Positions 1-8,624 of a DNA stretch of 64,000 nucleotides are shown here, in pieces. Below the pieces are notes generated by a model. It saw nothing but the letters and a program-made list of their open reading frames with translations, ran no database searches and was not told the DNA's origin. The stretch covers positions 232,268 to 296,267 of the forward strand of contig JADJTK010000008.1 of NCBI GenBank assembly GCA_016711225.1, written 5' to 3'. Numbering within the stretch: the first letter of the stretch is position 1; each line of letters starts with the position of its first letter. The translations under genes and the position numbers were made by a program. The DNA comes from Opitutaceae bacterium. GTDB lineage: Bacteria > Verrucomicrobiota > Verrucomicrobiia > Opitutales > Opitutaceae.

Positions 1-1
1 C

Positions 2-2109
2 GAGCTCGGCGCCGAGCTCGACCGCTTCGAACAGCAATACCTCGTGGCCGAGCCCATCGCCCGCGCGGAGGCCCTGCGCGAGCACACCTCCGCCCTCACC
101 GTGCTTGTCGACGCCTTCAATATCCGCGGCCCCTACCATGTGGCCACCGCGGACATCGCCACCATCCTGCGCCTCGGCCCCGCCCGCTTCCGCTTCGCCA
201 CGCTGGAGAACGGCCTGGTCACCCTCTTGGAGCTCTACCGGGAGGGTATCTACGACAGCGACCGCGACCTGGTGGCTGCCCCCAACGGCACGATGACGGC
301 GTACCAGATCCGCACCGACGACGGGGCGGTCGTGCCGGCCCGCGTGCAATCGCGCGAGGAGGCGCTCACCTTCCTGCGTATCAACCTCGCCGCCGAGAGT
401 GTCGGGCGCGAGGGCGCCACCGCCCTCTTCCGGCTCTTCCGCAACGGCCTTACCGCCAACCTCGTCTTCGATTCCGCCGCCACCGGTGCTCAACGCGCCC
501 TTGCCGCGGATGCCCAACGCGACGTCGTCGTCTCCGTGCAAAAAGGGCAGGTGCTGGCCGAGCCGGGCATGCGCATCACCGCCGAGCAATACGAGATGCT
601 CTCGGCCCACCGCCAGTTCCTGCTTGCCCAGGGCGGCGTGCAGGTCAGCGGCCAGCTCCAGCTCTTCGGCCGCATGCTGCTGGTGCTCGCCATGGTGCTC
701 GCCTCCGTGCTCTACATCCGCATGGAGGACCGCGCCTCCCTCAACAGCAACAGCCGCCTGGGACTGCTCTCCCTGGTGATCGTCATCAACCTCGGTCTGG
801 TCCGCTCCATCTTCCAGCTCGGGGAGCTCGAGTTTTTCGTCCACCACCCCGACGTGGCGGCGGCCCTGCCCCTACCTCGCCCCGGCCGCCCTCTCGCCCG
901 TTGATCGTCGCGGTGCTGCTCGGCACCGGTCCGGCCATCATGATGGCGTTGGTCGTCTCGCTCTTCACTGGGGTGATCTGTGGCAACCGCCTCGATGTGC
1001 TCGTGGTCACCTTCTTCGCCTCCATGGTCGGCATCTTCGCCTGCCGCCGCGTGCGCCAGCGTGGCCGGGTGATCCGCGCCGGCTTCCTCACCGGCGTTTG
1101 CGTGGCCGTCTTCGCCCTGCTGCTAGGCGCGGCCGACAACATCGGCACCGACAACCGTGGGGCCGTACTTATCGTCCTGCGCCAGATGGGCGTCGGGCTC
1201 GGCACCGGCCTGCTCACCGGCATGGCCGTGGTCGGCTTCCTCCCCGTGCTGGAAATGCTCTTCCGGCGCACCACCGACATCACCCTACTCGAGCTCACCG
1301 ACTACAACCACCCGCTGCTCAGCCGCCTCCAGCTCGAAGCGCCCGGCACCTACCACCACAGCCTCATGGTGGCCAACCTCGCCGAGAACGCCGCCCAGGC
1401 CATCGGCGCCAACCCACTGGTCTGCCGCGTGAGCGCGCTTTTCCACGACATCGGCAAGACCGCCAACCCGGAGTTCTTCACCGAGAACCAACGCGACCGC
1501 ACCAACCCGCACGACGACCTCAGCCCGATCGCCAGTGCGAAGGTGATCCGCGAGCACGTCACCGAGGGCGTCGCCCTCGCGCTCCGCCACCGTCTGCCCC
1601 GGCTCGTGATCGACGCCATCCGTCAGCACCACGGCACCACCCTGGTGCAGTATTTCTACCAGCGCGCACGCAAGGAATCCCGCACCGCGCTGCCCAACCA
1701 ACCCGAGAGCACCGCCGAGGTCCCCGAGGCCCCCTTCCGCTACGACGGCCCCAAACCCGAAACCCGCGAGTGCGCGATCCTCTTCTTCGCCGACTGCGTG
1801 GAGGCCGCCTCGCGTTCGCTGCGCACCGTCACCCCGCAAAGCCTCGCCGAACTTATCGACCGCCTCTTCCAGGAGCGCATCGACGACGGTCAGCTCGACC
1901 AGTGCCCCATCACCCTGGCCGAGATCGCCAAGATCAAGACCAGCTTTGAATTCACGCAGCTCAACATGCTGCATTCCCGTATCGCGTATCCGGCCCCCGA
2001 ACCCGCACCCGCACCCGCCCTCGCCGACGCCGCCGAACGCAAGAACGCCCCCAGCACCCCCGCCCCCTCCGATGCCCGCGACAAACCGACGCCCGGTAAA
2101 AATCTATAG
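2..2109 (+). CDS. 7TM-HD family phosphohydrolase (PgpH/YqfF type), 5' partial, frame broken twice
   Basis: This is a membrane-anchored HD-domain phosphohydrolase. Characterised relatives (PgpH) hydrolyse cyclic di-AMP, so that role is inferred here. The reading frame is already open at base 2, so the start lies outside the window. The first part reads as an extracytoplasmic 7TMR-HDED region ending in the first membrane segments (about 670-860). The second part, readable from 901, has further membrane segments and a cytoplasmic HD domain with the HHS and FHDIGKT metal-binding motifs (about 1360-1460). Two extra bases, one in the C run at 869-872 and one in 897-899, break the frame; removing one C from each restores a continuous protein. 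Both breaks are in C homopolymers, so sequencing error is more likely than decay. The ybeY start overlaps its 3' end, matching the yqfF-ybeY order known from Firmicutes. Confidence 0.85.
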   Translation, partial: ARRRARPLRTAIPRGRAHRPRGGPARAHLRPHRACRRLQYPRPLPCGHRGHRHHPAPRPRPLPLRHAGERPGHPLGALPGGYLRQRPRPGGCPQRHDDGVPDPHRRRGGRAGPRAIARGGAHLPAYQPRRRECRARGRHRPLPALPQRPYRQPRLRFRRHRCSTRPCRGCPTRRRRLRAKRAGAGRAGHAHHRRAIRDALGPPPVPACPGRRAGQRPAPALRPHAAGARHGARLRALHPHGGPRLPQQQQPPGTALPGDRHQPRSGPLHLPARGARVFRPPPRRGGGPAPTSPRPPSRPLIVAVLLGTGPAIMMALVVSLFTGVICGNRLDVLVVTFFASMVGIFACRRVRQRGRVIRAGFLTGVCVAVFALLLGAADNIGTDNRGAVLIVLRQMGVGLGTGLLTGMAVVGFLPVLEMLFRRTTDITLLELTDYNHPLLSRLQLEAPGTYHHSLMVANLAENAAQAIGANPLVCRVSALFHDIGKTANPEFFTENQRDRTNPHDDLSPIASAKVIREHVTEGVALALRHRLPRLVIDAIRQHHGTTLVQYFYQRARKESRTALPNQPESTAEVPEAPFRYDGPKPETRECAILFFADCVEAASRSLRTVTPQSLAELIDRLFQERIDDGQLDQCPITLAEIAKIKTSFEFTQLNMLHSRIAYPAPEPAPAPALADAAERKNAPSTPAPSDARDKPTPGKNL

Positions 2110-2572
2110 CGGCCACGCCAAGCTGCGCTTCACCCGCCCCGCCGTCGCCGCCGTGATCCACGCGCTGGATGCCGCGGCCGCGCCGGCCACCGACTGCAAC
2201 CGCGGCACCTGGCGCATGCCCGCCGGGGAGCTCTCCATCGCCTTCCTCACCGACGTCGCCCTCGCCCGCCTGCACGCCGACTTCCTCGCCGACCCCACCA
2301 CGACCGACGTCATCACCTTCCCCGGCAATCCCGCGCACGAGGTCGCCGGCGAGATCTGCATCTCCGTGGACACCGCGCAGGCCTACGCCCTGCGCCACGA
2401 GCACCAGTTCGCCGAGGAGCTCACCTTGTATCTTGTGCACGGTTATCTGCACCTCGCCGGCTACGACGACCGCACGCCCGTCACCCGCAAGCAGATGCGC
2501 GGCGCCGAGCGCCAGGCCCTCGCCGCGGTGCGCGCCGCCCGCAAGATGCCCGAGCTCGCCTTCGAGAGCTGA
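2072..2572 (+). CDS. ybeY: Endoribonuclease YbeY (rRNA maturation factor)
   Basis: YbeY is a single-strand endoribonuclease needed for 16S rRNA 3' maturation and ribosome quality control. The 166-residue product carries the family signature near its C-terminal end: HGYLHLAGYDD, followed by a basic helix (KQMRGAERQAL). Family members normally have a third histidine after GYD; here the codon at 2468-2470 gives Asp, so one zinc ligand is substituted. The DVITFPG and GEICISVDTA strands upstream are also typical. The ATG at 2072 is preferred because upstream sequence in this frame is proline-rich noise from the overlapping gene. It overlaps the upstream HD gene by 38 bp, suggesting translational coupling. 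Confidence 0.92.
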   Translation: MPATNRRPVKIYSGHAKLRFTRPAVAAVIHALDAAAAPATDCNRGTWRMPAGELSIAFLTDVALARLHADFLADPTTTDVITFPGNPAHEVAGEICISVDTAQAYALRHEHQFAEELTLYLVHGYLHLAGYDDRTPVTRKQMRGAERQALAAVRAARKMPELAFES

Positions 2573-2608
2573 GGTTGGCGTCGAGCGCCTGGATCGGGCG
2601 AGTCCGCT

Positions 2609-2742
2609 GTGGGAGAGCGAGCTTGCGCGCGACGGCCCGTTCGGTCGCCTGCGCGCACGCGCTGCGCCACCCGAGACCGTGTCGTGTCGAACCGTCGCCT
2701 CCCGCTCTGCCCCGTAGCGAAGCTCGCAAGAACTTCGTTCCG
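2609..2742. repeat. Two short palindromic REP-like elements downstream of ybeY
   Basis: The stretch 2609-2637 contains an imperfect palindrome of the GAGCGAGCTTGCGCGCG type. The stretch 2714-2739 contains GTAGCGAAGCTCGC followed by AAGAACTTCG. The second matches, nearly base for base, elements found inside the helicase gene at 6654 and 7116 and in intergenic DNA at 50523. Confidence 0.6.
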
Positions 2743-2809
2743 GTCCGCTCGTCAAGCACCCCCTATCCACGGCGCCCGCGCGGGCCCTTATCTCCGCCTT
2801 CCCCGCTCC

Positions 2810-2849
2810 ATTCCGCCTTCCTCATTCTTCGTTCTCACTTTTCCCTCAC
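2810..2849. repeat. Degenerate heptanucleotide array
   Basis: About five and a half pyrimidine-rich 7-base units in phase (for example ATTCCGC then CTTCCTC). It lies in the convergent space between ybeY and the leftward gene ending at 2846. It belongs to the same degenerate 7-mer class seen at many other places in this window. Confidence 0.55.
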
Positions 2850-3463
2850 GGCACCATCGTGATATCGGTGTGCCCGCGCAGGTAGCGCCGCAGGCTCTCC
2901 AGCACCCTCGCGACCGAGTCCGGCTCCATCCCCGCCAGCGCTGCCAGCGGTTCGTTGAGCAGGCGTCGCACATTATCCAGGTCGCTGCCGCGCAACCCGG
3001 CCGCCCAGTCTTCCTTCACCGGATAGCCTTCGGAGCGGGCGAAACTATACAGGGCCTTGAGCGCCACGATGTCGGGCCGCGCCCCTTCGCTCCACGCCTG
3101 CAACGCCATCCCCAGCAGCTCATAGGCCGCACGGCGGCTGTCCTCATGCGTGGCGTTGCGCGCCAGTACCGTGACGAACCCCGAGGCCTCGCTCAGCGCG
3201 GCAAAACTCAACCCGATCCCGGCGAAACGCCGCTGCACCCGCACCTCGCTGAAAAACCACGTACGCCCCTGATTCGAGCTGGTGAGCGTGGCTGCCACCT
3301 CGTCGAAGAGATCCAACGCCACCGCCGGCTGCCGCGACGACAGCCGCTGGAAACAGCGCAGGTGCCCCTGCTCCGCACTGAATACCAGCACCTGCTGAAA
3401 CCGATCCTCCGCCGGCGGCTTTTGCAACACGAACCCGACGATCTGTAGGGAGAGTCCGGCCAC
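2846..3463 (-). CDS. Conserved hypothetical protein, possibly RecO-like
   Basis: The 205-residue product is not recognised with certainty. Its layout resembles RecO: an N-terminal half rich in beta strands that could be an OB fold (about residues 5-75), then a helical half with a stretch reading ALYSFARSEGYPVKEDW that recalls the RecO helical domain. The RecO zinc cysteines are not present. It begins 13 bp after the DUF502 stop codon, so the two genes are probably one transcript. RecO would act in RecF-pathway recombination and repair, but that function is only a guess from fold-like pattern. Confidence 0.6.
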   Translation of the reverse strand: MAGLSLQIVGFVLQKPPAEDRFQQVLVFSAEQGHLRCFQRLSSRQPAVALDLFDEVAATLTSSNQGRTWFFSEVRVQRRFAGIGLSFAALSEASGFVTVLARNATHEDSRRAAYELLGMALQAWSEGARPDIVALKALYSFARSEGYPVKEDWAAGLRGSDLDNVRRLLNEPLAALAGMEPDSVARVLESLRRYLRGHTDITMVP

Positions 3464-3476
3464 CGGGGAAGGGCGT

Positions 3477-4166
3477 TCAGCGCGACACCGGGCCGGGCGA
3501 CACCGGGTTGGCCACCGCTACCGGCGTCGAGCCGGGCGGCACCGGCATCACCGAGCCGCCGGAGATGATAAATTTCATGCCGTCACGCACGCTCATCTCC
3601 AGCTCGCGTGCTTCCGTCCGGGGCAACAGCAATAGAAACCCAGAGGTTGGATTCGGGGTGGTCGGGACGAAGACCGAAACCAGATCCAAACCGGTGCGTT
3701 GCGCCGCCTCGCCGCCGAAATTGTTGGTCAGAAATCCGATCGCGTAGCACCCCGGCCGTGGGAACTCGATGAGCACCACCTTCGAGAACGCCGCGCGGTT
3801 CTCCCCTCCGAAGGTCTGCACGATCTGTTTCACCGTGTTATAGAGCGCGCCAATACCGGGAATTCCCTGCACCATGCGCTCGGCGAACCCGCCAAAATAG
3901 CGCCCCAAGACCCAGTGCGAGACGATGCCCAACGCCGTCACGAACAACAGCACGATGGCCGTCGCCAGCATATCCCAGAGTAACCCCAGTCGCGGATTGC
4001 CTAGCCACTCCGCTGGCACCCAGAAGAAAAAGTAGGCGCGAAACGTGCCGCCCACCTGCGACACCAACCATTCAAAGACGATCAAAGTCACGGCCAACGG
4101 GGCAAGCAGCATCAGCCCGGTGAAGAAGGCCGTGCGCAGACGGGCGAGTGTGGTCTTGTCCGACAT
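3477..4166 (-). CDS. DUF502 family membrane protein
   Basis: The 229-residue protein has two strong hydrophobic segments (about residues 10-35 and 60-88), then the DUF502 hallmark GIPGIGALYNTVKQ at about 103-116 and a beta-rich C-terminal domain with the sequence SVFVPTTPNPTSGF. The family is widespread in bacteria and plants and is placed in the inner membrane, but its biochemical role is not established. The ATG at 4166 gives the usual family length; a longer frame extends to 4277 but adds residues that look non-native. The C-terminal tail is proline- and valine-rich. It is the upstream member of a two-gene leftward unit. Confidence 0.85.
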   Translation of the reverse strand: MSDKTTLARLRTAFFTGLMLLAPLAVTLIVFEWLVSQVGGTFRAYFFFWVPAEWLGNPRLGLLWDMLATAIVLLFVTALGIVSHWVLGRYFGGFAERMVQGIPGIGALYNTVKQIVQTFGGENRAAFSKVVLIEFPRPGCYAIGFLTNNFGGEAAQRTGLDLVSVFVPTTPNPTSGFLLLLPRTEARELEMSVRDGMKFIISGGSVMPVPPGSTPVAVANPVSPGPVSR

Positions 4167-4499
4167 CGCCGCCCACAGTGCCTTGCTCCCGGCCCACCCG
4201 GCAAGGGGAGAACGGGTGAAGTCAGAATGAAGAACGCGGAATGCAAAAGTCCGAGCCCGACCGGGACTCCTCCACACCTGCTCCTTCGCTGCGCCCGCCT
4301 GTTTTCCTCCGAGGCCAGAGAGGCGCAGGCGCCCTTGGCGGGCTACCGAATCGGAGGTGCCACTTGGCGAACCTCCGGGTGAGCCGCCGGCGCGAACGCC
4401 CCGGGTCGCCGTCTTCAGGTTCCGCCGTCGGCCCCCACGAGTTCTCCACTCTGCGTGCTTCCGTCTTTCTTCCTTCCCATTTCCCGCCTACATCGCGCC
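4167..4499. other. Divergent intergenic region with two heptamer arrays
   Basis: No gene is seen in these 333 bp between the leftward DUF502 gene and the rightward helicase. Purine-rich 7-base units occupy 4216-4250 (for example CAGAATG, CGGAATG). Pyrimidine-rich units occupy 4441-4488 (for example GTTCTCC, ACTCTGC). The two arrays are roughly inverted relative to each other, about 190 bp apart. Promoters for both genes must lie here, but no convincing -35/-10 pair was identified. Confidence 0.55.
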
Positions 4500-7400
4500 A
4501 TGCATTTTGACCTCGCCACCCGCATCGCCACGCTCGGCGTGGGCGAGATGGCGACCTTCGCCCTCGGCCCGCGCAGCTCACGCGGCGGGGCGGGCGGCCT
4601 CTGGCGGGCCCAGCTTGGCCAGCACTGGCACAGCGAACTGCGCCGCCGCAGCGAAGAGGAACCGGGGGCGCGCTTCGAGGTGCCCATCGTCGGCGACTAC
4701 CCGTGGCGCGGCTGGATCTTCCGCTTGGCCGGCCGGATCGACCAGTTTCTTCCCTCCCCAGCTGGCGGTGTGGTGCTGCGTGAACTCAAAACGGTCACCC
4801 GACCGTTGCCCACGCCAGTCCACGAACTCCAGGCGGAGTTTCCTGAATACTTCGTCCAGCTCGCCGCCTATCTCATCCTCTACGAGCGCGCCACCCGCGC
4901 GAACGCCGGTGCGAGCCGGGCGGACGAGGAGCCGATCGGACCGGCCGGAAGCCCCCGCTCCGAGCCTTCAAGCCGCGATCCGGTCGAACCTGCCGGAGGG
5001 GTCCGGGGCGAACTCGTCTTCATCGAGGCCGGGTCCGGCCTGGTCCAGCCCGTGTCGGCGCCGGCTGCCAGCGCCGCCATTCTCCACGGCCAACTGGACG
5101 AACTCGTGGGCTTTCTCGAGGCCCGTCGCCGCGCCTACGAACGCCGTCGCGCACTTCCCGTGCGTACCGCCTTTGCCTTGTTGCGTCCGGGGCAGGAGCA
5201 CGTCCAACGCGACCTCCGCGCTGCCCTCGGCCTCTCCGCTGTCGGGCCGTCGGACGACGCCGTGCCGTCACCATCCGGTTCCCCCATCGCAAAACTCGCG
5301 AGCACATCGTCCGATTCCGACGAAGCGAAACTCGCCAGCGTTTCGGCCGACTCCGCCGTAGGCAGCGTGCTCACACGCGCTTCCGCTTCCTCGTTCGACC
5401 ATTCCGCACTCCGCACTCCCCACTCCGCAATTCCACCGGTCTCCGGCATTCTCTGCTTCGAAGCGCCCACCGGGTTCGGCAAGACCGGTTGCCTGCTCGA
5501 GTTCGCGCTCAGCGCCCTGAAGGAAGGCACCTACGACCGCCTCGTATACCTGACCGGAAAATCCACCGGCCAGCTCCAGGTTGTACGCCAATTGGAGGTG
5601 ATGCTGGCACTCGAGCCTCCAACGACGGTGGCCACCCCACCCGAAACCCGAAACACTAGACCCGAAACCCGCGCGCAAGACGCGCGCCTCCCCTACTGGC
5701 AGGTTCGCTCCAAGGCCGAGCACTGCGTCAACTCCGTCTACCACTGCCTGCCCGATGCCTGCCCATTCCTGGCCGAGGCCGACGAGCGCTGGCCCGGCTC
5801 CGGCTTGGCCCGCTTCTACCTGCTCGACGGCGAGCCGCGCGATCTCGAGTCCCTGCGCCATGCCGGACGTGATGCCCGGATCTGCCCCTACGAGATCACC
5901 CGCGCCGCCTTGCCCTTCAACGACGTCTGGGTCGGCGACTACAACTACGTTTTTGCTCCGGCCAATCGCGGTCTCTTCTTCGAGCAGCCCGGCTTCGATC
6001 CCGCCGCCACCCTGCTCATCGTCGACGAGGCACACAATCTCCCCGCCCGCGTCGCCGACGCCTACTCGCACGCCATCCGCGCCGCCGACGCCTGGGCCAC
6101 CTGGGACGCCCTGCGCAGCGCGCGCGCCCCGGTCGGCTTCCTCCACGCCTGGGAGGCATGGGCCCGCGAACTCGATTCCCTCGCGCCCTGCGAGGTCCTC
6201 GACGGTGCCACCGAGATCGGCCTGCGCGCGGCCGCCAACCGCCTCGCCTTGCTTGTGCCCGGCACCGCGCTCGACTTTGTCGCCCTGGGTCCGCGCGTCT
6301 CCGAACTACTCTGGCAGCTTCCCTCTCTCGACGAGTTTCTCGACGCGGCCGACCTGCCCAAGCTACTCTGGTGCCCGGCGCGCGGCGAGCTGCGGGTCAC
6401 CTGCCTGGATGCCGCCAGCGCGATTGCCGAGACATTGCGCCGCTTCCGGCACGCCATTCTCACCTCCGCCACGCTCAACCCGCCCGACGCCTTCGCCGCC
6501 GCCTGCGGCCTCGACCTTCCCGTCGGCCCAACCTCCCCCGTAGCGAAACTCGCAAGAGTTCCCGCCAGATCCGCAGAAGGGCCGCCGCTCGCCGACGTGC
6601 CGTCCGGATCCGCCGTAGGCAGCATGCTTGCACGCGCTTCCGACTCCGAGGGCGCGAAGCTCGCAAGAGCTTCGTCCGCCTCCGAGGTAGGGCGAGCCGT
6701 CCCTGGTGCGCCGCCCGTGGTCTCTGCAACCGACAACAGTCCACCGTCTACCGACCACCGCCCGTCGCCCACCAACCCGATTGCCTCCCTCGGCAAGCTC
6801 CCCCGCGCCGCCCGCAAGGCGCTCAAGGGCATCACCACCGGGGCCGCACTGCTACGCGCCGAGGAAGAGAGCACTCCGGTCCTGCCGCCCTTCCTGCGTG
6901 CCGACGCCCCTTGGCGCCGCGGCGCGTACCGGGTGGCCGTGGACACCCGCGTCGACACCCGCTGGGAACGCCGCACCCACCATTTCGACACGACCGCCGC
7001 CACCGTCGCCCAGCTCGTTGCTGCCTCGCTTGCCTCGGTAGGCGACGTGCGTGCACGCGCTTCCGTGCCCGAGGCAGGGCCGACGCTCACCGACGTGCCG
7101 TCCCCCGAATCCGCTGTAGCGAAGCTCGCGAGAACTTCGTCCGATTCGGTCCTTCAGCCTCCAGCCCCGAGCCGTCAGGCTGCAGCATTCCCGGTCGCCG
7201 TATTCTTCCCGAGCTACGCCTACGCCGAGGCAGTGGCCGAGCTGTGCGTGAACTCGCATCACCTACGCATCGCCCAACAACCCCGCGGGCTCGATCTCGC
7301 CGCGCAGGCCACCTTCATTGATACCTCGCTAACGACCCACGACGCGCTCTTTCTCGTGCTGGGCACAGGCTACACCGAGGGCATCGACCTGCTCGGCGGG

Positions 7401-7724
7401 CGCATCACCCACGCGATGGTCGTCGGGCCTGCGCTGCCCGAGGTCAACGCCGTGCAGCGCGCCAAGCTCGCATTCTGCCATCCGAAATCTCGCGACGCCG
7501 CCTTCCGGCAAGTCTATCAGGTGCCCGGCATGCAGAAGGTGAACCAGGCCCTTGGTCGGCTGGTGCGCGCCCCCGGCCAGCACGCCACCGTCTTGCTCCA
7601 CTGCCGCCGTTTTGCGGACCAGAGCTACCGTGACCTTCTCGACCCGGAGTTGCGGCACGCCCCCGCCCTCGACAGCGACGAACTCCTCGCCGCCTGGCTC
7701 TCCGGTCACGCCATCACCGGGTAG
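4500..7724 (+). CDS. PD-(D/E)XK nuclease / XPD-DinG type Fe-S helicase fusion carrying in-frame repeats
   Basis: The 1074-residue protein joins a Cas4/RecB-like nuclease to a superfamily 2 Rad3/XPD-type 5'-3' DNA helicase. The nuclease part shows Asp81 in GRID, Glu95 and Lys97 in ELKT, and a Q120-x3-Y124 motif. The helicase part shows a Walker A around 322-329 (APTGFGKT), four cysteines C409, C416, C421 and C462 placed like the XPD iron-sulfur cluster, a DEAH box at 509-512, and a motif VI-like QALGRLVRAPGQ near 1016. A role in DNA repair or processing is expected from the family. Blocks at about residues 250-313, 376-397, 677-763 and 844-897 are low-complexity inserts made of the window's short repeats. 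All keep the frame open and lie outside catalytic motifs. Confidence 0.88.
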   Translation: MHFDLATRIATLGVGEMATFALGPRSSRGGAGGLWRAQLGQHWHSELRRRSEEEPGARFEVPIVGDYPWRGWIFRLAGRIDQFLPSPAGGVVLRELKTVTRPLPTPVHELQAEFPEYFVQLAAYLILYERATRANAGASRADEEPIGPAGSPRSEPSSRDPVEPAGGVRGELVFIEAGSGLVQPVSAPAASAAILHGQLDELVGFLEARRRAYERRRALPVRTAFALLRPGQEHVQRDLRAALGLSAVGPSDDAVPSPSGSPIAKLASTSSDSDEAKLASVSADSAVGSVLTRASASSFDHSALRTPHSAIPPVSGILCFEAPTGFGKTGCLLEFALSALKEGTYDRLVYLTGKSTGQLQVVRQLEVMLALEPPTTVATPPETRNTRPETRAQDARLPYWQVRSKAEHCVNSVYHCLPDACPFLAEADERWPGSGLARFYLLDGEPRDLESLRHAGRDARICPYEITRAALPFNDVWVGDYNYVFAPANRGLFFEQPGFDPAATLLIVDEAHNLPARVADAYSHAIRAADAWATWDALRSARAPVGFLHAWEAWARELDSLAPCEVLDGATEIGLRAAANRLALLVPGTALDFVALGPRVSELLWQLPSLDEFLDAADLPKLLWCPARGELRVTCLDAASAIAETLRRFRHAILTSATLNPPDAFAAACGLDLPVGPTSPVAKLARVPARSAEGPPLADVPSGSAVGSMLARASDSEGAKLARASSASEVGRAVPGAPPVVSATDNSPPSTDHRPSPTNPIASLGKLPRAARKALKGITTGAALLRAEEESTPVLPPFLRADAPWRRGAYRVAVDTRVDTRWERRTHHFDTTAATVAQLVAASLASVGDVRARASVPEAGPTLTDVPSPESAVAKLARTSSDSVLQPPAPSRQAAAFPVAVFFPSYAYAEAVAELCVNSHHLRIAQQPRGLDLAAQATFIDTSLTTHDALFLVLGTGYTEGIDLLGGRITHAMVVGPALPEVNAVQRAKLAFCHPKSRDAAFRQVYQVPGMQKVNQALGRLVRAPGQHATVLLHCRRFADQSYRDLLDPELRHAPALDSDELLAAWLSGHAITG
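5289..5434. repeat. Repeat block inside the helicase gene (palindromic elements plus heptamer array)
   Basis: Two diverged copies of the GCGAAGCTCGC-type element lie at about 5289-5312 and 5334-5350. A GTAGGCAGCGTGC-type palindrome lies at 5358-5385, and five 7-base units of the CACTCCG type at 5400-5434. In frame these encode AKLAS-type and VGSVLTRAS-type peptides, then a DHSALRTPHSAIPP-like linker. Confidence 0.7.
5639..5673. repeat. Heptamer array inside the helicase gene
   Basis: Five in-phase 7-base units, mostly ACCCGAA, encode the linker PETRNTRPETR just before the first Fe-S cysteine region. Confidence 0.7.
6540..6773. repeat. Repeat block inside the helicase gene
   Basis: It holds, in order, a GTAGCGAAACTCGC element (6540-6566), a GTAGGCAGCATGC palindrome (6615-6642), a GCGAAGCTCGCAAGAGCTTC element (6654-6679) and six in-phase 7-base units of the GTCCACC type (6732-6773). 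All are read in one frame as Ala-, Ser- and Pro-rich linker. Confidence 0.72.
7038..7142. repeat. Repeat block inside the helicase gene
   Basis: A GTAGGCGACGTGC palindrome (7038-7065) is followed by a GTAGCGAAGCTCGC element (7116-7142). The second encodes AKLARTSSDS, closely matching peptides from the other copies in this gene. Confidence 0.72.
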
Positions 7725-8159
7725 CCCCTTCTCCCGCGAAACCTCCCGGGACGCCGCCGGTTGCCACCCGTCCCCACGCGCTCAAAACCATGTCGCGGCC
7801 GCGACACGGATTCTGCTGTCCCACTCAGACCCCGGGGACCCCCCTACCGCCCGGGGAGCTATCAAAAGTGCCCAGGTTGCGGGCCGCCAGGGCCACTGGC
7901 GGCTCCACCGGGGCCGGTTTGCCAACCGCGCCGCCCCAGCCCGGCCCAGGCTCAAACGCCTCAAAGTCACGCCTCACGCCCGACACAGACCCGGCCCCAG
8001 ACGCGCCGAGCGCAGCGACCCATCCCGGGGGAGTAGCGCGAATCGAGATCGCGGAACCGCCCATAGCAGAAGCCTGCCGTCGCGATTGGCAGCACGCAGG
8101 CAAAGGCCTTCACCACGGCCAAAAGCTTCGGGATCCGCAGACGTCGTTTCAGTGGGCCG
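7725..8159. other. Intergenic region with one TGTCGCGGCCGCGACA palindrome
   Basis: No gene is supported in these 435 bp between two convergent genes. The 16-bp perfect palindrome TGTCGCGGCCGCGACA occupies 7791-7806; an 18-bp version recurs at 36506-36523. The remainder is GC-rich with no recognisable terminator. Confidence 0.5.
7791..7806. repeat. TGTCGCG-NN-CGCGACA palindrome
   Basis: Perfect 16-bp palindrome with a central GC pair, one of several copies of this family in the window (17895, 36506, 54819 and following). Confidence 0.6.
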
Positions 8160-8624
8160 TCACTCGCCAAACCCCGATTCCTGATAGGAGGCCGTCAGCC
8201 ACTTGCCTTCGCGCCTGACCCAGACGGCGACCGCCCAGCATTTCTTGGTCGGGAGCGCCTCGCCGCCCTCGACGTAGTCGACCGCGAGCTTATAGCGGAT
8301 GATACCCACATTGTCGGCCAACTGGGTGACCACCACGTCCTCCATTGCGAAGCGCTTCGTGACGATGCTTCGCATCCCTTTTGCGATGTCGTCCAGGGAA
8401 TGCAGTTCGCCACTGGCACTGATCTCAAAAAACTCGGCACAGCAGAGCGCCCGGTACGCCGCCTCGTCGCCCCCCTTGAACGCCTCCCAAGTACCCCGTT
8501 CGCCGGCTTCAATCGCCGCGCGCACACTCGTTGCCGCCGCGACCGCCTCCGCTACCGGCGACGCCGCGCCCAGCGGACACGATCCCATCGCTACCAGCAC
8601 CCCAAACAGTGTCATGAGTTTCAT
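8160..8624 (-). CDS. Secreted SnoaL/DUF4440-like protein
   Basis: The 154-residue product begins with a basic residue and a hydrophobic segment (MKLMTLFGVLVAMGSC), which reads as a signal peptide and possibly a lipoprotein signal with Cys16. The mature part resembles the NTF2-like DUF4440/SnoaL fold: a helix with WEAFKGGDEAAYRALCC, then strands including VVVTQLADNVGIIRYKLAVDY and WAVAVWVRREGKWLTASYQES. Such proteins bind small ligands, but no substrate can be assigned. The ATG at 8624 is chosen because it gives a clean signal sequence; an in-frame start at 8660 also exists. It is convergent with the helicase and stands apart from the nitrate genes. Confidence 0.75.
   Translation of the reverse strand: MKLMTLFGVLVAMGSCPLGAASPVAEAVAAATSVRAAIEAGERGTWEAFKGGDEAAYRALCCAEFFEISASGELHSLDDIAKGMRSIVTKRFAMEDVVVTQLADNVGIIRYKLAVDYVEGGEALPTKKCWAVAVWVRREGKWLTASYQESGFGE

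Noticed and set aside
860..905. Programmed ribosomal frameshift in the 7TM-HD gene
   Set aside because: Two shifts within 30 bases, both in C runs, and the same error type elsewhere in the window, favour sequencing error.
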